Source: Flagellimonas allohymeniacidonis
GTDB taxonomy: Bacteria > Bacteroidota > Bacteroidia > Flavobacteriales > Flavobacteriaceae
Length of the DNA stretch: 64,000 nucleotides
Reading direction: 5' to 3'
Assembly (NCBI RefSeq): GCF_004296335.1
Contig: NZ_SGIU01000002.1
Location: 261,882-325,881, forward strand
This document shows positions 1 to 8,900 of the stretch, piece by piece; position 1 is the stretch's first letter; the number at the start of each line of letters is the position of its first letter. The notes below the pieces were generated by a model. It was not told the DNA's origin. It saw only the letters and a list, made by a program, of their open reading frames with translations, and ran no database searches. Both the position numbers and the translations under genes were made by a program.

Positions 1-252
1 CGAGGCAAAGGCAAATCCATCTTCGGCGTCTTCCATTTTGCATACCTTTTCAATAAATTCTGAAGAATTGGGGTTGGAGTAACGCGAATAAACATTACGG
101 TCCTTCTCCTCGGCAAAGGAAGCCCTCATATCTTCGGCATCCTCGAACACAAAACTCGAAGTCAAATACATGGGACTTGAATGTTCCAGGAAGGTTGTTC
201 TTTCGATTTGGGTTCGAATGGCCTCCGTTTCAAACTGTTTTTTGTTCTCCAT
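1..252 (-). CDS. Trans-sulfuration PLP enzyme, N-terminal 84 residues (partial)
   Basis: Only the first 84 codons are in the window and the gene runs off the left edge. The visible part reads MENKKQFETEAIRTQIER and later NVYSRYSNPNSSEF. The Y-S-R-Y-x-N-P-N/T segment is the substrate/PLP-phosphate loop of the Cys/Met-metabolism PLP family (cystathionine gamma-synthase, O-succinyl- or O-acetylhomoserine sulfhydrylase). The PLP lysine lies outside. The start ATG overlaps the stop of the upstream MetX-AK-HSD fusion as TAATG, so the two are almost certainly translationally coupled in one operon. Context argues for a homoserine-ester sulfhydrylase or cystathionine synthase/lyase (MetZ/MetB-like). 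The exact reaction cannot be set from this fragment. Confidence 0.85.
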   Translation of the reverse strand, partial: MENKKQFETEAIRTQIERTTFLEHSSPMYLTSSFVFEDAEDMRASFAEEKDRNVYSRYSNPNSSEFIEKVCKMEDAEDGFAFAS

Positions 253-3200
253 TACATTTTTTCAGCAATTCGTAAAATATCTCCAAAGACTCCTCTTGCA
301 GTAACTGCAGCCCCTGCACCAGCGCCTTGAATTACCAGTGGGTTTTTTCCATAGGATTGGGTATAAATTTCAATGATGGAATCTGAACCTGATACCTGCC
401 CCAATGCACTTTCCTTGGGTACAGAAATCAATTTCACCTCCAAAATACCCTTATCTTCCTGCAAGTTGCCATGCAAATCTCCCACATACCGCAACACATG
501 GTTCGGTTTCTGTTGTTTTTTCAACTGTTGAAAGGTATCATTTAAGGTTTCCAGTTTCGTCAAGAACGCCTCTTTGGGTACAGACTGCAATTCGGTCGGA
601 ATAAGATTTTGAATATCAATTTCTGAAAACTCATTTTGTAAATCCAACTCTCTGGCCAAAATCAAAAGTTTGCGCCCAACGTCATTTCCAGAGAGGTCCT
701 CTCGGGGGTCGGGTTCAGTGAATCCTTTCTGCATGGCTTCTTCAATGATACTTGAAAAAGAAGTATCCACTTCCGAAAACGTATTGAAGATATAGCTTAG
801 TGAACCTGAAAAAACACCTTTTATCCTGGTGATGTTCTCTCCGGAGAGGTGCAGCAATTTAATGGTATCAATCAAAGGAAGACCGGCCCCTACATTGGTC
901 TCATAGAGGTACTGTTTTTGATTTCTTTTTAATCCGCTTCGGGTTGACTTATAAAAATCAAAATCCAAGGTGTTGGCAATCTTATTGGAAGAAACCAAAT
1001 CGAATCCGTTGTCAATGAGCTGCTCATAATTGGAAACAAAGCTCTCACTCGCTGTATTATCGACAGCAATTAGGTTCCCCAGATGTTGTTGTTCGGCAAA
1101 TTCAACGACGGTTTCAAGGGAATAAGGAATCCCTTTCTCCTCTATGGTTTTTCTCCAACTCTTTTTTATTCCCTTGGAATTGAGAATCAACTTTTTTGAG
1201 TTGCCCACAGCAAAAATCCTAAGGTCGATTCCCTTTCGGCTTTCTATTTTCTTTTGGGAGGCCAAAATTTGATCAATCAATGTCCCTCCCACATTGCCGT
1301 GACCAAAAATGGCCAGATTTACTTGCTTAGCAATTCCAAAAATCTGCCCATGGACAACATTCAGGGCTTTATGCAGATCGGATTGCTTCACGACGAGACT
1401 CACATTTCTACCGGAAATGGTATTGTTGAACAATAGGGGGATGACATGGTTCTTGGCCAGGGCATTAAAGGATTTGTGAAATGTCCCCAAATCCAATCCT
1501 ACAATCGAAATAACCGCTACATCATCATTTACTGTGATTTGGTCCACATCATTTGAACTGTAGTCGGTTTCAAATTCTAGATCTAGCAGCTTTTTAGCCC
1601 TTTCCGCTTTCTTTACATCTACTATGAGTCCTATTCCCCTCTCCGAGGAGCCTTGTGAAATAATACCAACATTGATGTTGTTCAGGGCCAAGGTTCGAAA
1701 TATCCGTGCATCGATTCCCACTTTTCCCAAAAGGCCCCTTCCCTCCAAATAGACAAGGGCAACATCATCCAAAACCGATAGCGAACGTATGCCTCCGTTA
1801 TCCGTTTTAGGACCTATCAAAGTTCCCTTGCCTCCATTGTTGAAGGTATTCAGTATTCTGAGTGGGATATTTTTTTCCAGTAAGGGGATTATGGTTTTCG
1901 CATGCAAAATTGTAGCGCCAAAATTTGCCAACTCGTTGGCTTCATCATAAGATATCGTATCTATCAATTTGGCATCGGGGACCAATTCTGGATTAGCCGT
2001 AAAGATTCCATCTACATGGGTATAGTTCACCAGTTCTTTCGCATCTAAATAGTTGGCGAAGAGCGCTGCAGAGTAGTTGGTTCCGTTTCTTCCAAGCGTA
2101 GTGGTTTCACCTTGCAAGTTCGAAGCTATAAAGCCAGTGACAATTGGTATGGTATCCCCTTCCAAGTCATGGAAATAACGAATCACATTTTCCTTGGAGC
2201 TCGCTTCATCCACCTCTGCATTACCAAAAGCACTGTCCGTTTTAAGTAAATTTCTGGTGTCAACGGATTCTGCATTAACACCATTTCTTTTTAGCAAGGC
2301 CGTAATCACCTTGGCCGATATCAATTCTCCATAGGACAACAGTGCATCCTTTGTCTTTGCGCTATAGTCCCCAATCATTGAAACACCTTGAAGTAGTTTT
2401 TCAATTTTCTTGACTTCATCATCAATGGCTATATCAAAATCTGCTTGTTGATATTCGACAAAAGATCTGAGCTCCTCTTCAAAATTCTGTCCTTGGCTTG
2501 CTATTTCCAAAAGACTTTCCAATTCGTCCGTAGCCTTTCCCCTAGCGGAAAGAACTACGATGAATCTTTCTTTTTGTTTCGCTTTTTCGGAAATGATTTC
2601 CAAAACACTTTGAATTCCCACCCCATTGGCCAGGGATTTCCCCCCGAACTTTAAGACTTTGAGCGCTCCACCTTGGCCATTTTTTGGAAAAACAGGCAAT
2701 AGAAGCTTTTCCAGTTGTTCAAACTCCATTAAAAAGGCATCATGGCCATGAAGCGATTGTACTTCCCCGTAGGTTACATTGGCATTGGCCTGAGCAAAAC
2801 GGCGATACGTTTCCTTGTTTTCCTCGGCAGTAAAAAATAAATCGGAATTGACCCCAACAATATGAATTCTGGTGTCACTATCCTGAAGCCTTTCGAAGCT
2901 GCTTTCGCCATTTCGAGCGACATCGATGGTCTTCAAAAGCTGATTCATTAGCTTATACGCGGACAATTGAAACCGTTCTTGAAGTTTTTTGCCATGATGC
3001 ATCAGCCAACTCTCCACATTAAATACCTGAAGTTCTTCATTGGTGCTTCGCTGAAAACGTTCTTTAAATGACGCTGGAGTTCGATAACATAGCATCGCAT
3101 GCATGCGAGCATCATGTACCGGTTCTTTGGAGTTGACCAAAATTTGTTCCTGAATCTGGCAATTGGCAATTAACCAGTCTGTCGACTTCCAATCTGAGGC

Positions 3201-3668
3201 AACAGGGATGAGATGTTCGGTTATAGCAGGGTCTTGAACGGCCATCTCCCAAGCCAAGCCTCCTCCAAGTGAGCCCCCAATAATTGCGTATAATCTCTTA
3301 ATATTAAGGGATTCAAGTCCCAGCAAAAAAATCTTGGCTATATCTGCTGCCACAAAGTCTTTGTAGTTCTCAATAATGAAACCGTCATACCCATTACCTG
3401 GTATGTTGAAGGCCAAAATGGTATATTTATCCGTGTCGATCCCCTTCTTTTCTCCTATTAAATCGACCCACCAACCCTTCTCACCGGCAACATTGGAATT
3501 TCCCGTAAGGGCATGATTGACCAAAACTATAGGTGCAGAATGCAGGGGCCGACCAAACACCTCATATGACAGGTTTATATTTTGCGTAACCCCGCTAAGC
3601 GTTTTGAATTTCTCTATTTTCAGGTTTTGAAGCATACCTTCTTTTCCATTGCTATTTAGCGTAGCCAA
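252..3668 (-). CDS. thrA: Trifunctional fusion: homoserine O-acetyltransferase-like + aspartokinase + homoserine dehydrogenase
   Basis: The 1138-residue protein has three parts. Residues about 13-330 are an alpha/beta-hydrolase MetX-like domain with nucleophile motif GGSLGGG (Ser133), a likely acid Asp276 and GHDAF His309. Residues about 337-620 are an aspartokinase domain starting KFGGKS, followed by an ACT region to about 775. Residues about 783-1138 are a homoserine dehydrogenase with NAD(P) motif FGHGNVGG (788-795). Together they would phosphorylate aspartate, reduce aspartate semialdehyde and acylate homoserine. The intermediate aspartate-semialdehyde dehydrogenase is not in the window. 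AK-HSD (ThrA) fusions are classical; the N-terminal MetX addition is, to my knowledge, a Bacteroidota habit. The gene sits between metY (48-nt gap) and a PLP enzyme (overlapping stop/start). A shorter start at Met12 is possible. Acyl donor (acetyl versus succinyl) is inferred, not shown. Confidence 0.92.
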   Translation of the reverse strand: MATLNSNGKEGMLQNLKIEKFKTLSGVTQNINLSYEVFGRPLHSAPIVLVNHALTGNSNVAGEKGWWVDLIGEKKGIDTDKYTILAFNIPGNGYDGFIIENYKDFVAADIAKIFLLGLESLNIKRLYAIIGGSLGGGLAWEMAVQDPAITEHLIPVASDWKSTDWLIANCQIQEQILVNSKEPVHDARMHAMLCYRTPASFKERFQRSTNEELQVFNVESWLMHHGKKLQERFQLSAYKLMNQLLKTIDVARNGESSFERLQDSDTRIHIVGVNSDLFFTAEENKETYRRFAQANANVTYGEVQSLHGHDAFLMEFEQLEKLLLPVFPKNGQGGALKVLKFGGKSLANGVGIQSVLEIISEKAKQKERFIVVLSARGKATDELESLLEIASQGQNFEEELRSFVEYQQADFDIAIDDEVKKIEKLLQGVSMIGDYSAKTKDALLSYGELISAKVITALLKRNGVNAESVDTRNLLKTDSAFGNAEVDEASSKENVIRYFHDLEGDTIPIVTGFIASNLQGETTTLGRNGTNYSAALFANYLDAKELVNYTHVDGIFTANPELVPDAKLIDTISYDEANELANFGATILHAKTIIPLLEKNIPLRILNTFNNGGKGTLIGPKTDNGGIRSLSVLDDVALVYLEGRGLLGKVGIDARIFRTLALNNINVGIISQGSSERGIGLIVDVKKAERAKKLLDLEFETDYSSNDVDQITVNDDVAVISIVGLDLGTFHKSFNALAKNHVIPLLFNNTISGRNVSLVVKQSDLHKALNVVHGQIFGIAKQVNLAIFGHGNVGGTLIDQILASQKKIESRKGIDLRIFAVGNSKKLILNSKGIKKSWRKTIEEKGIPYSLETVVEFAEQQHLGNLIAVDNTASESFVSNYEQLIDNGFDLVSSNKIANTLDFDFYKSTRSGLKRNQKQYLYETNVGAGLPLIDTIKLLHLSGENITRIKGVFSGSLSYIFNTFSEVDTSFSSIIEEAMQKGFTEPDPREDLSGNDVGRKLLILARELDLQNEFSEIDIQNLIPTELQSVPKEAFLTKLETLNDTFQQLKKQQKPNHVLRYVGDLHGNLQEDKGILEVKLISVPKESALGQVSGSDSIIEIYTQSYGKNPLVIQGAGAGAAVTARGVFGDILRIAEKM

Positions 3669-3716
3669 AGATTCCCCAAAGAAGTTCGGCTACGCGTTAA
3701 AAAGGGTTTTTACCAA

Positions 3717-5009
3717 TTACGCCAAAACTGATTTGTCAATAGTGGCAAAGGCTTGTTCCAAATCAGCTTTTAAATCGGATAAATCTTCCAAGCCCACAGA
3801 AAGTCGAATCAAATCTTGGGTTACTCCCGTAGACTCTTGAGCAGCCTCGTCCAACTGCTGATGGGTGGTACTTGCTGGATGGATAATCAAGGATTTTGTA
3901 TCTCCAATATTGGCGAGCAATGAGAATATTTTGGTCTCATCGGCAATCTTTTTGGCAGATTCAAAACCTCCTTTTACCCCAAAAGTCACGATACTACTTT
4001 GCCCATCGGGAAGGTATTGGTCCGAAAGTGCTTTGTATGCGCTAGATTCGAGGCCAGGATAATTCACCCAAGTCACCTCATCCTTATCTTCAAGCCATTT
4101 TGCCAATGCCAAGGCATTTTCGCTATGCTTTTTCATACGAATCTCCAACGTTTCCAATCCTTGGATAATTTGAAATGCATTGAACGGACTCAAGCAAGCC
4201 CCATGATCACGTAGACCTTCAATACGAACTTTAGCGATATATGCCGCAGGCCCCAAGGCCTCGTGATACACCAATCCATGATACCCAGGCGATGGTTCCG
4301 TAAACTCTGGAAACTTGCCATTTGCCCAATCGAAAGTTCCCGCATCAATAATTGCACCTCCCAGGGCAGTTCCATTACCATTGATATACTTGGTCAGTGA
4401 ATGAATCACAATATTGGCCCCATGTTCAATCGGTTTCAACAATGCTGGAGATGCGACTGTGTTATCGACAACAAAGGGAACTTTTGCAGCTTGGGCCTGT
4501 TTTGAAATGGCTTTAAGGTCGAGTACATCCAATTTTGGATTCCCTAATGATTCCACAAAAAATGCCCTAGTGTTTTCCTGAACTGCTTTTCCAAAATTCT
4601 CTGGGTCCGAAGGATCAACAAATGTGGTGGTTATACCCAATCTTGGCAAAGTCACGCTGAAAAGATTGTAGGTTCCACCATATAGGCTATTGGATGAGAC
4701 AATGTGGTCTCCGGCTTTGAGCAGTACCAACAAGGCCGTGTTTATCGCACCAGTACCTGAAGAGCATACCACCGATGCTATTCCGCCCTCTAAGGCTGCC
4801 AATCGCTGTTCCAAAATATCGTTGGTAGGGTTATTGATCCGGGTGTAGATGTTACCAAACTCTTGCAAAGAAAACAGATTGGCGGCGTGGTCTGCATTAT
4901 TGAACACGTATGCCGTGCTTTGATAGATAGGAACCGCCCGGGTTCCTCCGTTAACGGTCACATCATGTCCGGCATGAAGGGCATTGGTAGAAAATTTTTG
5001 ATCACTCAT
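3717..5009 (-). CDS. metY: O-acetylhomoserine aminocarboxypropyltransferase (sulfhydrylase)
   Basis: A 430-residue cytoplasmic PLP enzyme that uses sulfide and O-acetylhomoserine to make homocysteine. The Cys/Met-metabolism PLP fold is clear: STAYVFNN near residue 31, YTRINNPTND at 55-64, SLYGGTYNLF near 108, VDNTVASP near 181, and SLTKYINGNG at 204-213, in which Lys207 is the expected PLP lysine. Length (about 430) suits MetY rather than the shorter MetB/MetZ (about 380-400). It is the first gene after the SAM-I riboswitch and is followed by the MetX-AK-HSD fusion, whose product would supply its substrate. The start is the ATG about 120 nt after the aptamer, and no better one is seen. Confidence 0.95.
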   Translation of the reverse strand: MSDQKFSTNALHAGHDVTVNGGTRAVPIYQSTAYVFNNADHAANLFSLQEFGNIYTRINNPTNDILEQRLAALEGGIASVVCSSGTGAINTALLVLLKAGDHIVSSNSLYGGTYNLFSVTLPRLGITTTFVDPSDPENFGKAVQENTRAFFVESLGNPKLDVLDLKAISKQAQAAKVPFVVDNTVASPALLKPIEHGANIVIHSLTKYINGNGTALGGAIIDAGTFDWANGKFPEFTEPSPGYHGLVYHEALGPAAYIAKVRIEGLRDHGACLSPFNAFQIIQGLETLEIRMKKHSENALALAKWLEDKDEVTWVNYPGLESSAYKALSDQYLPDGQSSIVTFGVKGGFESAKKIADETKIFSLLANIGDTKSLIIHPASTTHQQLDEAAQESTGVTQDLIRLSVGLEDLSDLKADLEQAFATIDKSVLA

Positions 5010-5099
5010 GACTTTAGTTTTTGAGATTATAAACAGAATTAAACTTATAAGTCAAACTTCCTCAGATATATAAACCCGAGCAGCGAAATCAAAAAGTTA

Positions 5100-5127
5100 T
5101 AAAGAAAGAGAATCGAAATAATTCGAT
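5100..5127 (-). terminator. Candidate riboswitch expression-platform hairpin
   Basis: Just downstream of the SAM-I aptamer, read on the minus strand, ATCGAA-TTAT-TTCGAT forms a short hairpin followed by a pyrimidine run (TCTCTTTCTTT). Its position between aptamer and metY fits a SAM-controlled attenuator. The stem is only 6 bp and AT-rich, so this is tentative. An alternative is control by ribosome access further down. Confidence 0.35.
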
Positions 5128-5129
5128 GT

Positions 5130-5256
5130 ATTGTTATCTATTCCAAAATCCATTACTCTGGAAATCGGATAGAATTTAGCACCTTCTTTGAATTAGGGGA
5201 CAAAGGGTTGCTAAGGCTTCACAGGGTCTATTCCCTCCACCTTTCTTGATAACTAT
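5130..5256 (-). promoter_or_regulatory. SAM-I (S-box) riboswitch controlling metY operon
   Basis: Read on the minus strand the leader contains GTTATC (5253-5248), AAGAAAGGTGGAGGG, GACCCTGTGAAGCC, TTAGCAACC, AAGGTGCTAAATTC and a closing GATAAC (5138-5133). These are the conserved S-box blocks in order. P1 is GTTATC/GATAAC, the P3 stem is CTTTG/CAAAG, and a P4-like hairpin lies before the closing strand. Such aptamers bind S-adenosylmethionine and shut off methionine genes. It sits between a -7 element and metY, which fits feedback control of the whole metY-fusion-PLP enzyme operon. Confidence 0.93.
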
Positions 5257-5282
5257 TCAATACGTGTTTGAACTTTGAGAGA

Positions 5283-5290
5283 CAAATATA
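5283..5290 (-). promoter_or_regulatory. Bacteroidota -7 promoter element (metY operon)
   Basis: Minus-strand TATATTTG matches TAnnTTTG. Transcription would start near 5276, about 20 nt before the P1 stem of the riboswitch. A good -33 TTTG was not found, so strength is uncertain. Confidence 0.6.
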
Positions 5291-5346
5291 AAGTCAGAAT
5301 CTTCTAAAATCCTAATCTTTTTGGAAAATTTCACAAATCCCCAACC

Positions 5347-7281
5347 TTAATTGGGTAGAAGGGAGAACTCAATGGTAGAGTCTGTAAAAACCGTATGGGT
5401 TTGGGTTTTGAAATCATCTTCCTCCGCTTTGAAAATGTTTTCCACATAGGTTTGTGGATTCAAATCGATCAAGGGAAACCATGTGCTTTGCACTTGAATC
5501 TGTAATTTATGTCCCTTTTTGATCGTATGGAAAACGTCCTGCAGTTTTAAGGACACTTCTGTTTTTTTGTTCGGAATGAAGGGCTCTGGATTTGAAAAAC
5601 TGTTTCTGAATCGACCCCGTATCACTTCGCTACGCACCATTAAATGGTAATTATCCAATTTTAGATGATCCTGCATTTCTTCATTGGTCTCGATATCGGC
5701 AGGGTGCACATCAATAATCTTCACGACCCAATCGGCCGCCGTACCTGTGGTAGCCACTTGAAGATTCGTCATAATCTCTCCGGCCAAGGTAAGGTCTTCA
5801 TCGAGTACCTCGGTTTCAAAAGTCAAAACATCCGATCTGCGCGCTGCAAATCTTTGGTCATCTGTCATGTATTTCCTTGGTGTGAAAACTGACTTGATGT
5901 CTTCCGAATAGGGCACTGGTTTTTTGATATCACTTATGAATGTAAGTCCCGTTTGACTTCTCTGGCTTTCTGTCAATTTTTGCCCTTCAGACAAAAAGAA
6001 AGTCTTTTTGACCCTTTCTTCTGGTGGCCATGTGTCCAATGTTCTCCATTCCTTTCTTCCAGAATCAAACACGTAGGCCTCAGGCAGTCCCGTTTCGCCA
6101 TTACCTTCTTCCTTCAAAAAATGGTTGAAGAATTTGGTCTCAATATTTTTTTGATAGAACTCAGAAATGGAATCTCCAAAAAAGTAATTGCCTACTGTGG
6201 TTCTACCATTTCTTCGAGCCCATCCCCCATGGTCCCATGGCCCAAAAACAACCGTGTTATAGTTGCCTTCATTATACTTCTCAATGTTCTTGTAGGTTTC
6301 CAGCGGACCATAAAGGTCCTCAGCATCAAACCAGCCACCCACGATCATGGTAGCCACATGACTCTTTACATCTTTCAAATGTTGGATGATTCCCCTACTC
6401 TGCCAAAGTTCATCATAATTGGGATGGTCCTTTAATTCGTTCCAGAAAAAGTCGTCCGTGACACCTTCGGGGCGAATTTTAGGGGTATCTGCGGTTTCAT
6501 ATTCAAAATAGGAGTTCAGGTTTTCCAAAGGTCCGGAATCCAAAAAAAATTGATATTGGTCAGCGGTTCCAATATCTGGCAAAACATACCAAGCCGTGTC
6601 TATGGGACTGTCATTATTGGGTCTTGGTGTCCCAAAAAGGGAGGTGACCCTAAAATAACTCAACAAATAAGCTCCATTATGATGAAAATCATCAAAAAAG
6701 AAATCCCCAATACAAGCTTGTGGCGAAGCGGCCTTTAACGCTGGGTGCGCATCCACTGTGGCGTATGTTGCATAAAAACCGGGATAGGAAATGCCCCATA
6801 CCCCGACACGTCCATTGTTGTTTTCAACATTGTTGACCAACCATTCTATGGTATCGTACGTATCTGAACTCTCATCAACATCCTCATTGGATGTTTTGTT
6901 GGGTTTGTAAGCTCGCATGTTCTCATAGTGCCCCTCACTTAGCCAACGCCCCCGTACATCTTGATACACCACATGATAGCCTTCCTTCATCATATGGATG
7001 TTCGGACCTATCTGCTTGCGAAACTGACCCTCGCCATAAGGTCTGGAGCTATAGGGTGTTCGCTGCATAATGATGGGATACTCCTTCGAGGTATCTTTCG
7101 GGGAATAAATGGTAGTGTGAAGTTTTACACCGTCCCGCATTTCAATATCAACTTCCTTTTTCAGGTAGTTTTCGGCCACATAGTTTTCTTCTGCAACCTC
7201 CTTTTTAACGGTTTTCTTGCATGAGGAAAAACCAACAATCAATAGAAATACAAGTACAAAATAGCGTAAGCCTCGCTTCAT
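5347..7281 (-). CDS. CocE/NonD family hydrolase lipoprotein (S15-like)
   Basis: About 644 residues from the chosen ATG. MKRGLRYFVLVFLLIVGFSSC is a lipoprotein signal with lipobox Cys21. An in-frame ATG nine codons upstream would spoil the signal peptide, so the shorter start is preferred. The mature protein has the X-Pro dipeptidyl-peptidase/CocE layout: EMRDGVKLHTTIYSP, the VVYQDVRGRWLSEGHY oxyanion region, nucleophile motif GISYPG (Ser165 from this start), and VFGPWDHGGW near the middle, which carries the probable catalytic His. The C-terminal third is the jelly-roll XPP_C-type domain. These enzymes cleave amino-acid esters, beta-lactam side chains or X-Pro dipeptides; the substrate cannot be told. 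It lies between metY and metK on the same strand but past the riboswitch, so it is probably a separate unit. Confidence 0.88.
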   Translation of the reverse strand: MKRGLRYFVLVFLLIVGFSSCKKTVKKEVAEENYVAENYLKKEVDIEMRDGVKLHTTIYSPKDTSKEYPIIMQRTPYSSRPYGEGQFRKQIGPNIHMMKEGYHVVYQDVRGRWLSEGHYENMRAYKPNKTSNEDVDESSDTYDTIEWLVNNVENNNGRVGVWGISYPGFYATYATVDAHPALKAASPQACIGDFFFDDFHHNGAYLLSYFRVTSLFGTPRPNNDSPIDTAWYVLPDIGTADQYQFFLDSGPLENLNSYFEYETADTPKIRPEGVTDDFFWNELKDHPNYDELWQSRGIIQHLKDVKSHVATMIVGGWFDAEDLYGPLETYKNIEKYNEGNYNTVVFGPWDHGGWARRNGRTTVGNYFFGDSISEFYQKNIETKFFNHFLKEEGNGETGLPEAYVFDSGRKEWRTLDTWPPEERVKKTFFLSEGQKLTESQRSQTGLTFISDIKKPVPYSEDIKSVFTPRKYMTDDQRFAARRSDVLTFETEVLDEDLTLAGEIMTNLQVATTGTAADWVVKIIDVHPADIETNEEMQDHLKLDNYHLMVRSEVIRGRFRNSFSNPEPFIPNKKTEVSLKLQDVFHTIKKGHKLQIQVQSTWFPLIDLNPQTYVENIFKAEEDDFKTQTHTVFTDSTIEFSLLPN

Positions 7282-7354
7282 GGTCAACAAGTTTAATTTG
7301 TTGCCCATAAATCTACGAAGAAATCTATAGGTAGTTTCAAAGTAAAAGACCGAT

Positions 7355-8611
7355 TTAAGCCAAATTAAAGGCAGCCTTTACCTGATCTACCATATCCAGT
7401 TTTTCCCAAGTAAAAAGCTCAACTTCTTTTTCCACCTTTCCATTATAGGGAGACTCAAAGACCTTGTTCACTTTGATGGATGGTTTGCCCATGTGACCAT
7501 AGGCCGCAGTTTCCAAATAGATTGGATTTCGAAGTTTAAGACGACTTTCAATGGCAAAGGGTCTCATATCGAAAAGTTCAGAGGCTTTCAACGCAATTTC
7601 CCCATCGGAAAGATTCACATTGGCAGTGCCATAGGTATCGACAAAAATGGATGTTGGTTCAACCACTCCAATAGCGTAGCTTACCTGAACCAAAATTTCA
7701 TCGGCCACTCCAGCAGCCACTAAATTTTTAGCAATATGCCTTGCGGCATAAGCTGCACTTCGGTCTACTTTACTTGGGTCTTTACCGCTAAAAGCGCCTC
7801 CGCCATGGGCACCTTTACCGCCATAGGTATCGACAATAATTTTTCTTCCTGTCAATCCGGTATCCCCATGTGGGCCTCCAATCACAAATTTCCCGGTTGG
7901 ATTGATGTGGTATTTAATGTCATTGGTAAAAAGTTTCTGAATCTCATCCGGCAACAACTTTTTTACTTTGGGAATGACAATCGAAATAACATCTTCCTTG
8001 ATTTTGGCCAACATGCGCTCATCGGAATCAAAATCATCATGTTGTGTAGAGACTACGATGGTATCAATTCGCTGTGGCACATTTTCATCGGAGTACTCAA
8101 TGGTCACCTGTGCTTTGGCATCGGGCCGAAGGTAATTTATCTGTGAGCCTTCCCTTCTCAAATCGGCTAAAACCTGCAGAATTTTATGGGAAATATCCAG
8201 GGCCAACGGCATGTAATTTTCTGTTTCCTTAGTGGCATAACCGAACATCATGCCTTGATCACCAGCACCTTGCTCTTCCTTGGTGGCGCGATCTACACCT
8301 TGGTTAATATCTTGGGATTGTTCATGGATCAGAGAAATCACCCCACAGGATTCGCCACTAAATTGATATTCCCCTTTGGTGTACCCTATTCTGTTGATAA
8401 CTTCTCTTGCTATGTTCTGTACGTCCAAATAGGTATCACTCTTCACTTCCCCCGCTAAGACTACTTGGCCTGTAGTCACCAAAGTTTCACAGGCTACCTT
8501 GCTATCGGCATCAAAAGCCAAAAAATTATCTAAAAGGGCATCACTAATTTGGTCAGCAATCTTATCTGGGTGTCCTTCACTGACCGATTCTGAAGTAAAT
8601 AAATATGGCAT
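7355..8611 (-). CDS. metK: S-adenosylmethionine synthetase
   Basis: A 418-residue cytosolic enzyme that makes SAM from methionine and ATP. It opens with [18 protein letters not shown], then [16 protein letters not shown] near residue 118, [20 protein letters not shown], and [19 protein letters not shown], i.e. the three MetK subdomains with their ATP, Mg and K-binding motifs. Length is slightly over the common 385-400. A SAM-II-like aptamer and a -7 element lie upstream on the same strand, so its product probably represses it. It is divergent from the deoxynucleoside kinase gene. Confidence 0.97.
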   Translation of the reverse strand: MPYLFTSESVSEGHPDKIADQISDALLDNFLAFDADSKVACETLVTTGQVVLAGEVKSDTYLDVQNIAREVINRIGYTKGEYQFSGESCGVISLIHEQSQDINQGVDRATKEEQGAGDQGMMFGYATKETENYMPLALDISHKILQVLADLRREGSQINYLRPDAKAQVTIEYSDENVPQRIDTIVVSTQHDDFDSDERMLAKIKEDVISIVIPKVKKLLPDEIQKLFTNDIKYHINPTGKFVIGGPHGDTGLTGRKIIVDTYGGKGAHGGGAFSGKDPSKVDRSAAYAARHIAKNLVAAGVADEILVQVSYAIGVVEPTSIFVDTYGTANVNLSDGEIALKASELFDMRPFAIESRLKLRNPIYLETAAYGHMGKPSIKVNKVFESPYNGKVEKEVELFTWEKLDMVDQVKAAFNLA

Positions 8612-8705
8612 AGTTTTAAATTGCTTTGAATTTTTGACGGGAAGGCAACAGAAAGCTCACAGGAATCGAAATCACCTTTAAAGGAATATAAAGGCTTAAC
8701 GTTTA

Positions 8706-8752
8706 CTGTTTTAGCATTTAATAGAGGTTGCAATCAGTCAAATCTATCCTCG
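8706..8752 (-). promoter_or_regulatory. SAM-II-like riboswitch upstream of metK
   Basis: On the minus strand the segment reads CGAGG-ATAGATTTGACTGATTGCAA-CCTC-TATTAAAT-GCTAAAACAG. The P1 stem GAGG/CCTC (8751-8748 with 8727-8724), the loop sequence GATTTGA...GATTGCAA and the 3' GCTAAAA strand follow the SAM-II (metA motif) pseudoknot layout closely. It begins a few bases after the expected transcription start. The metK ATG is about 95 nt further on, so direct Shine-Dalgarno masking, the usual SAM-II mechanism, is not obvious. The call rests on pattern memory, not a covariance-model score. Confidence 0.82.
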
Positions 8753-8762
8753 TTTTGAAGGG

Positions 8763-8770
8763 CAAAAGTA
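8763..8770 (-). promoter_or_regulatory. -7 promoter element of metK
   Basis: Minus-strand TACTTTTG fits TAnnTTTG and puts the start of transcription near 8756, immediately before the SAM-II-like aptamer. No clear -33 element was seen. Confidence 0.65.
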
Positions 8771-8900
8771 CGTATTTGGAAGATATTTTAAAACTTTGTT
8801 TGTATTCAACAATACTCCTGCCATTTCATCTGGTTTTTTTTCTCCAACTGGATATACTTTGTATATTGCGCGGACCGACTTTTTGGGAAAATAAATTCAT

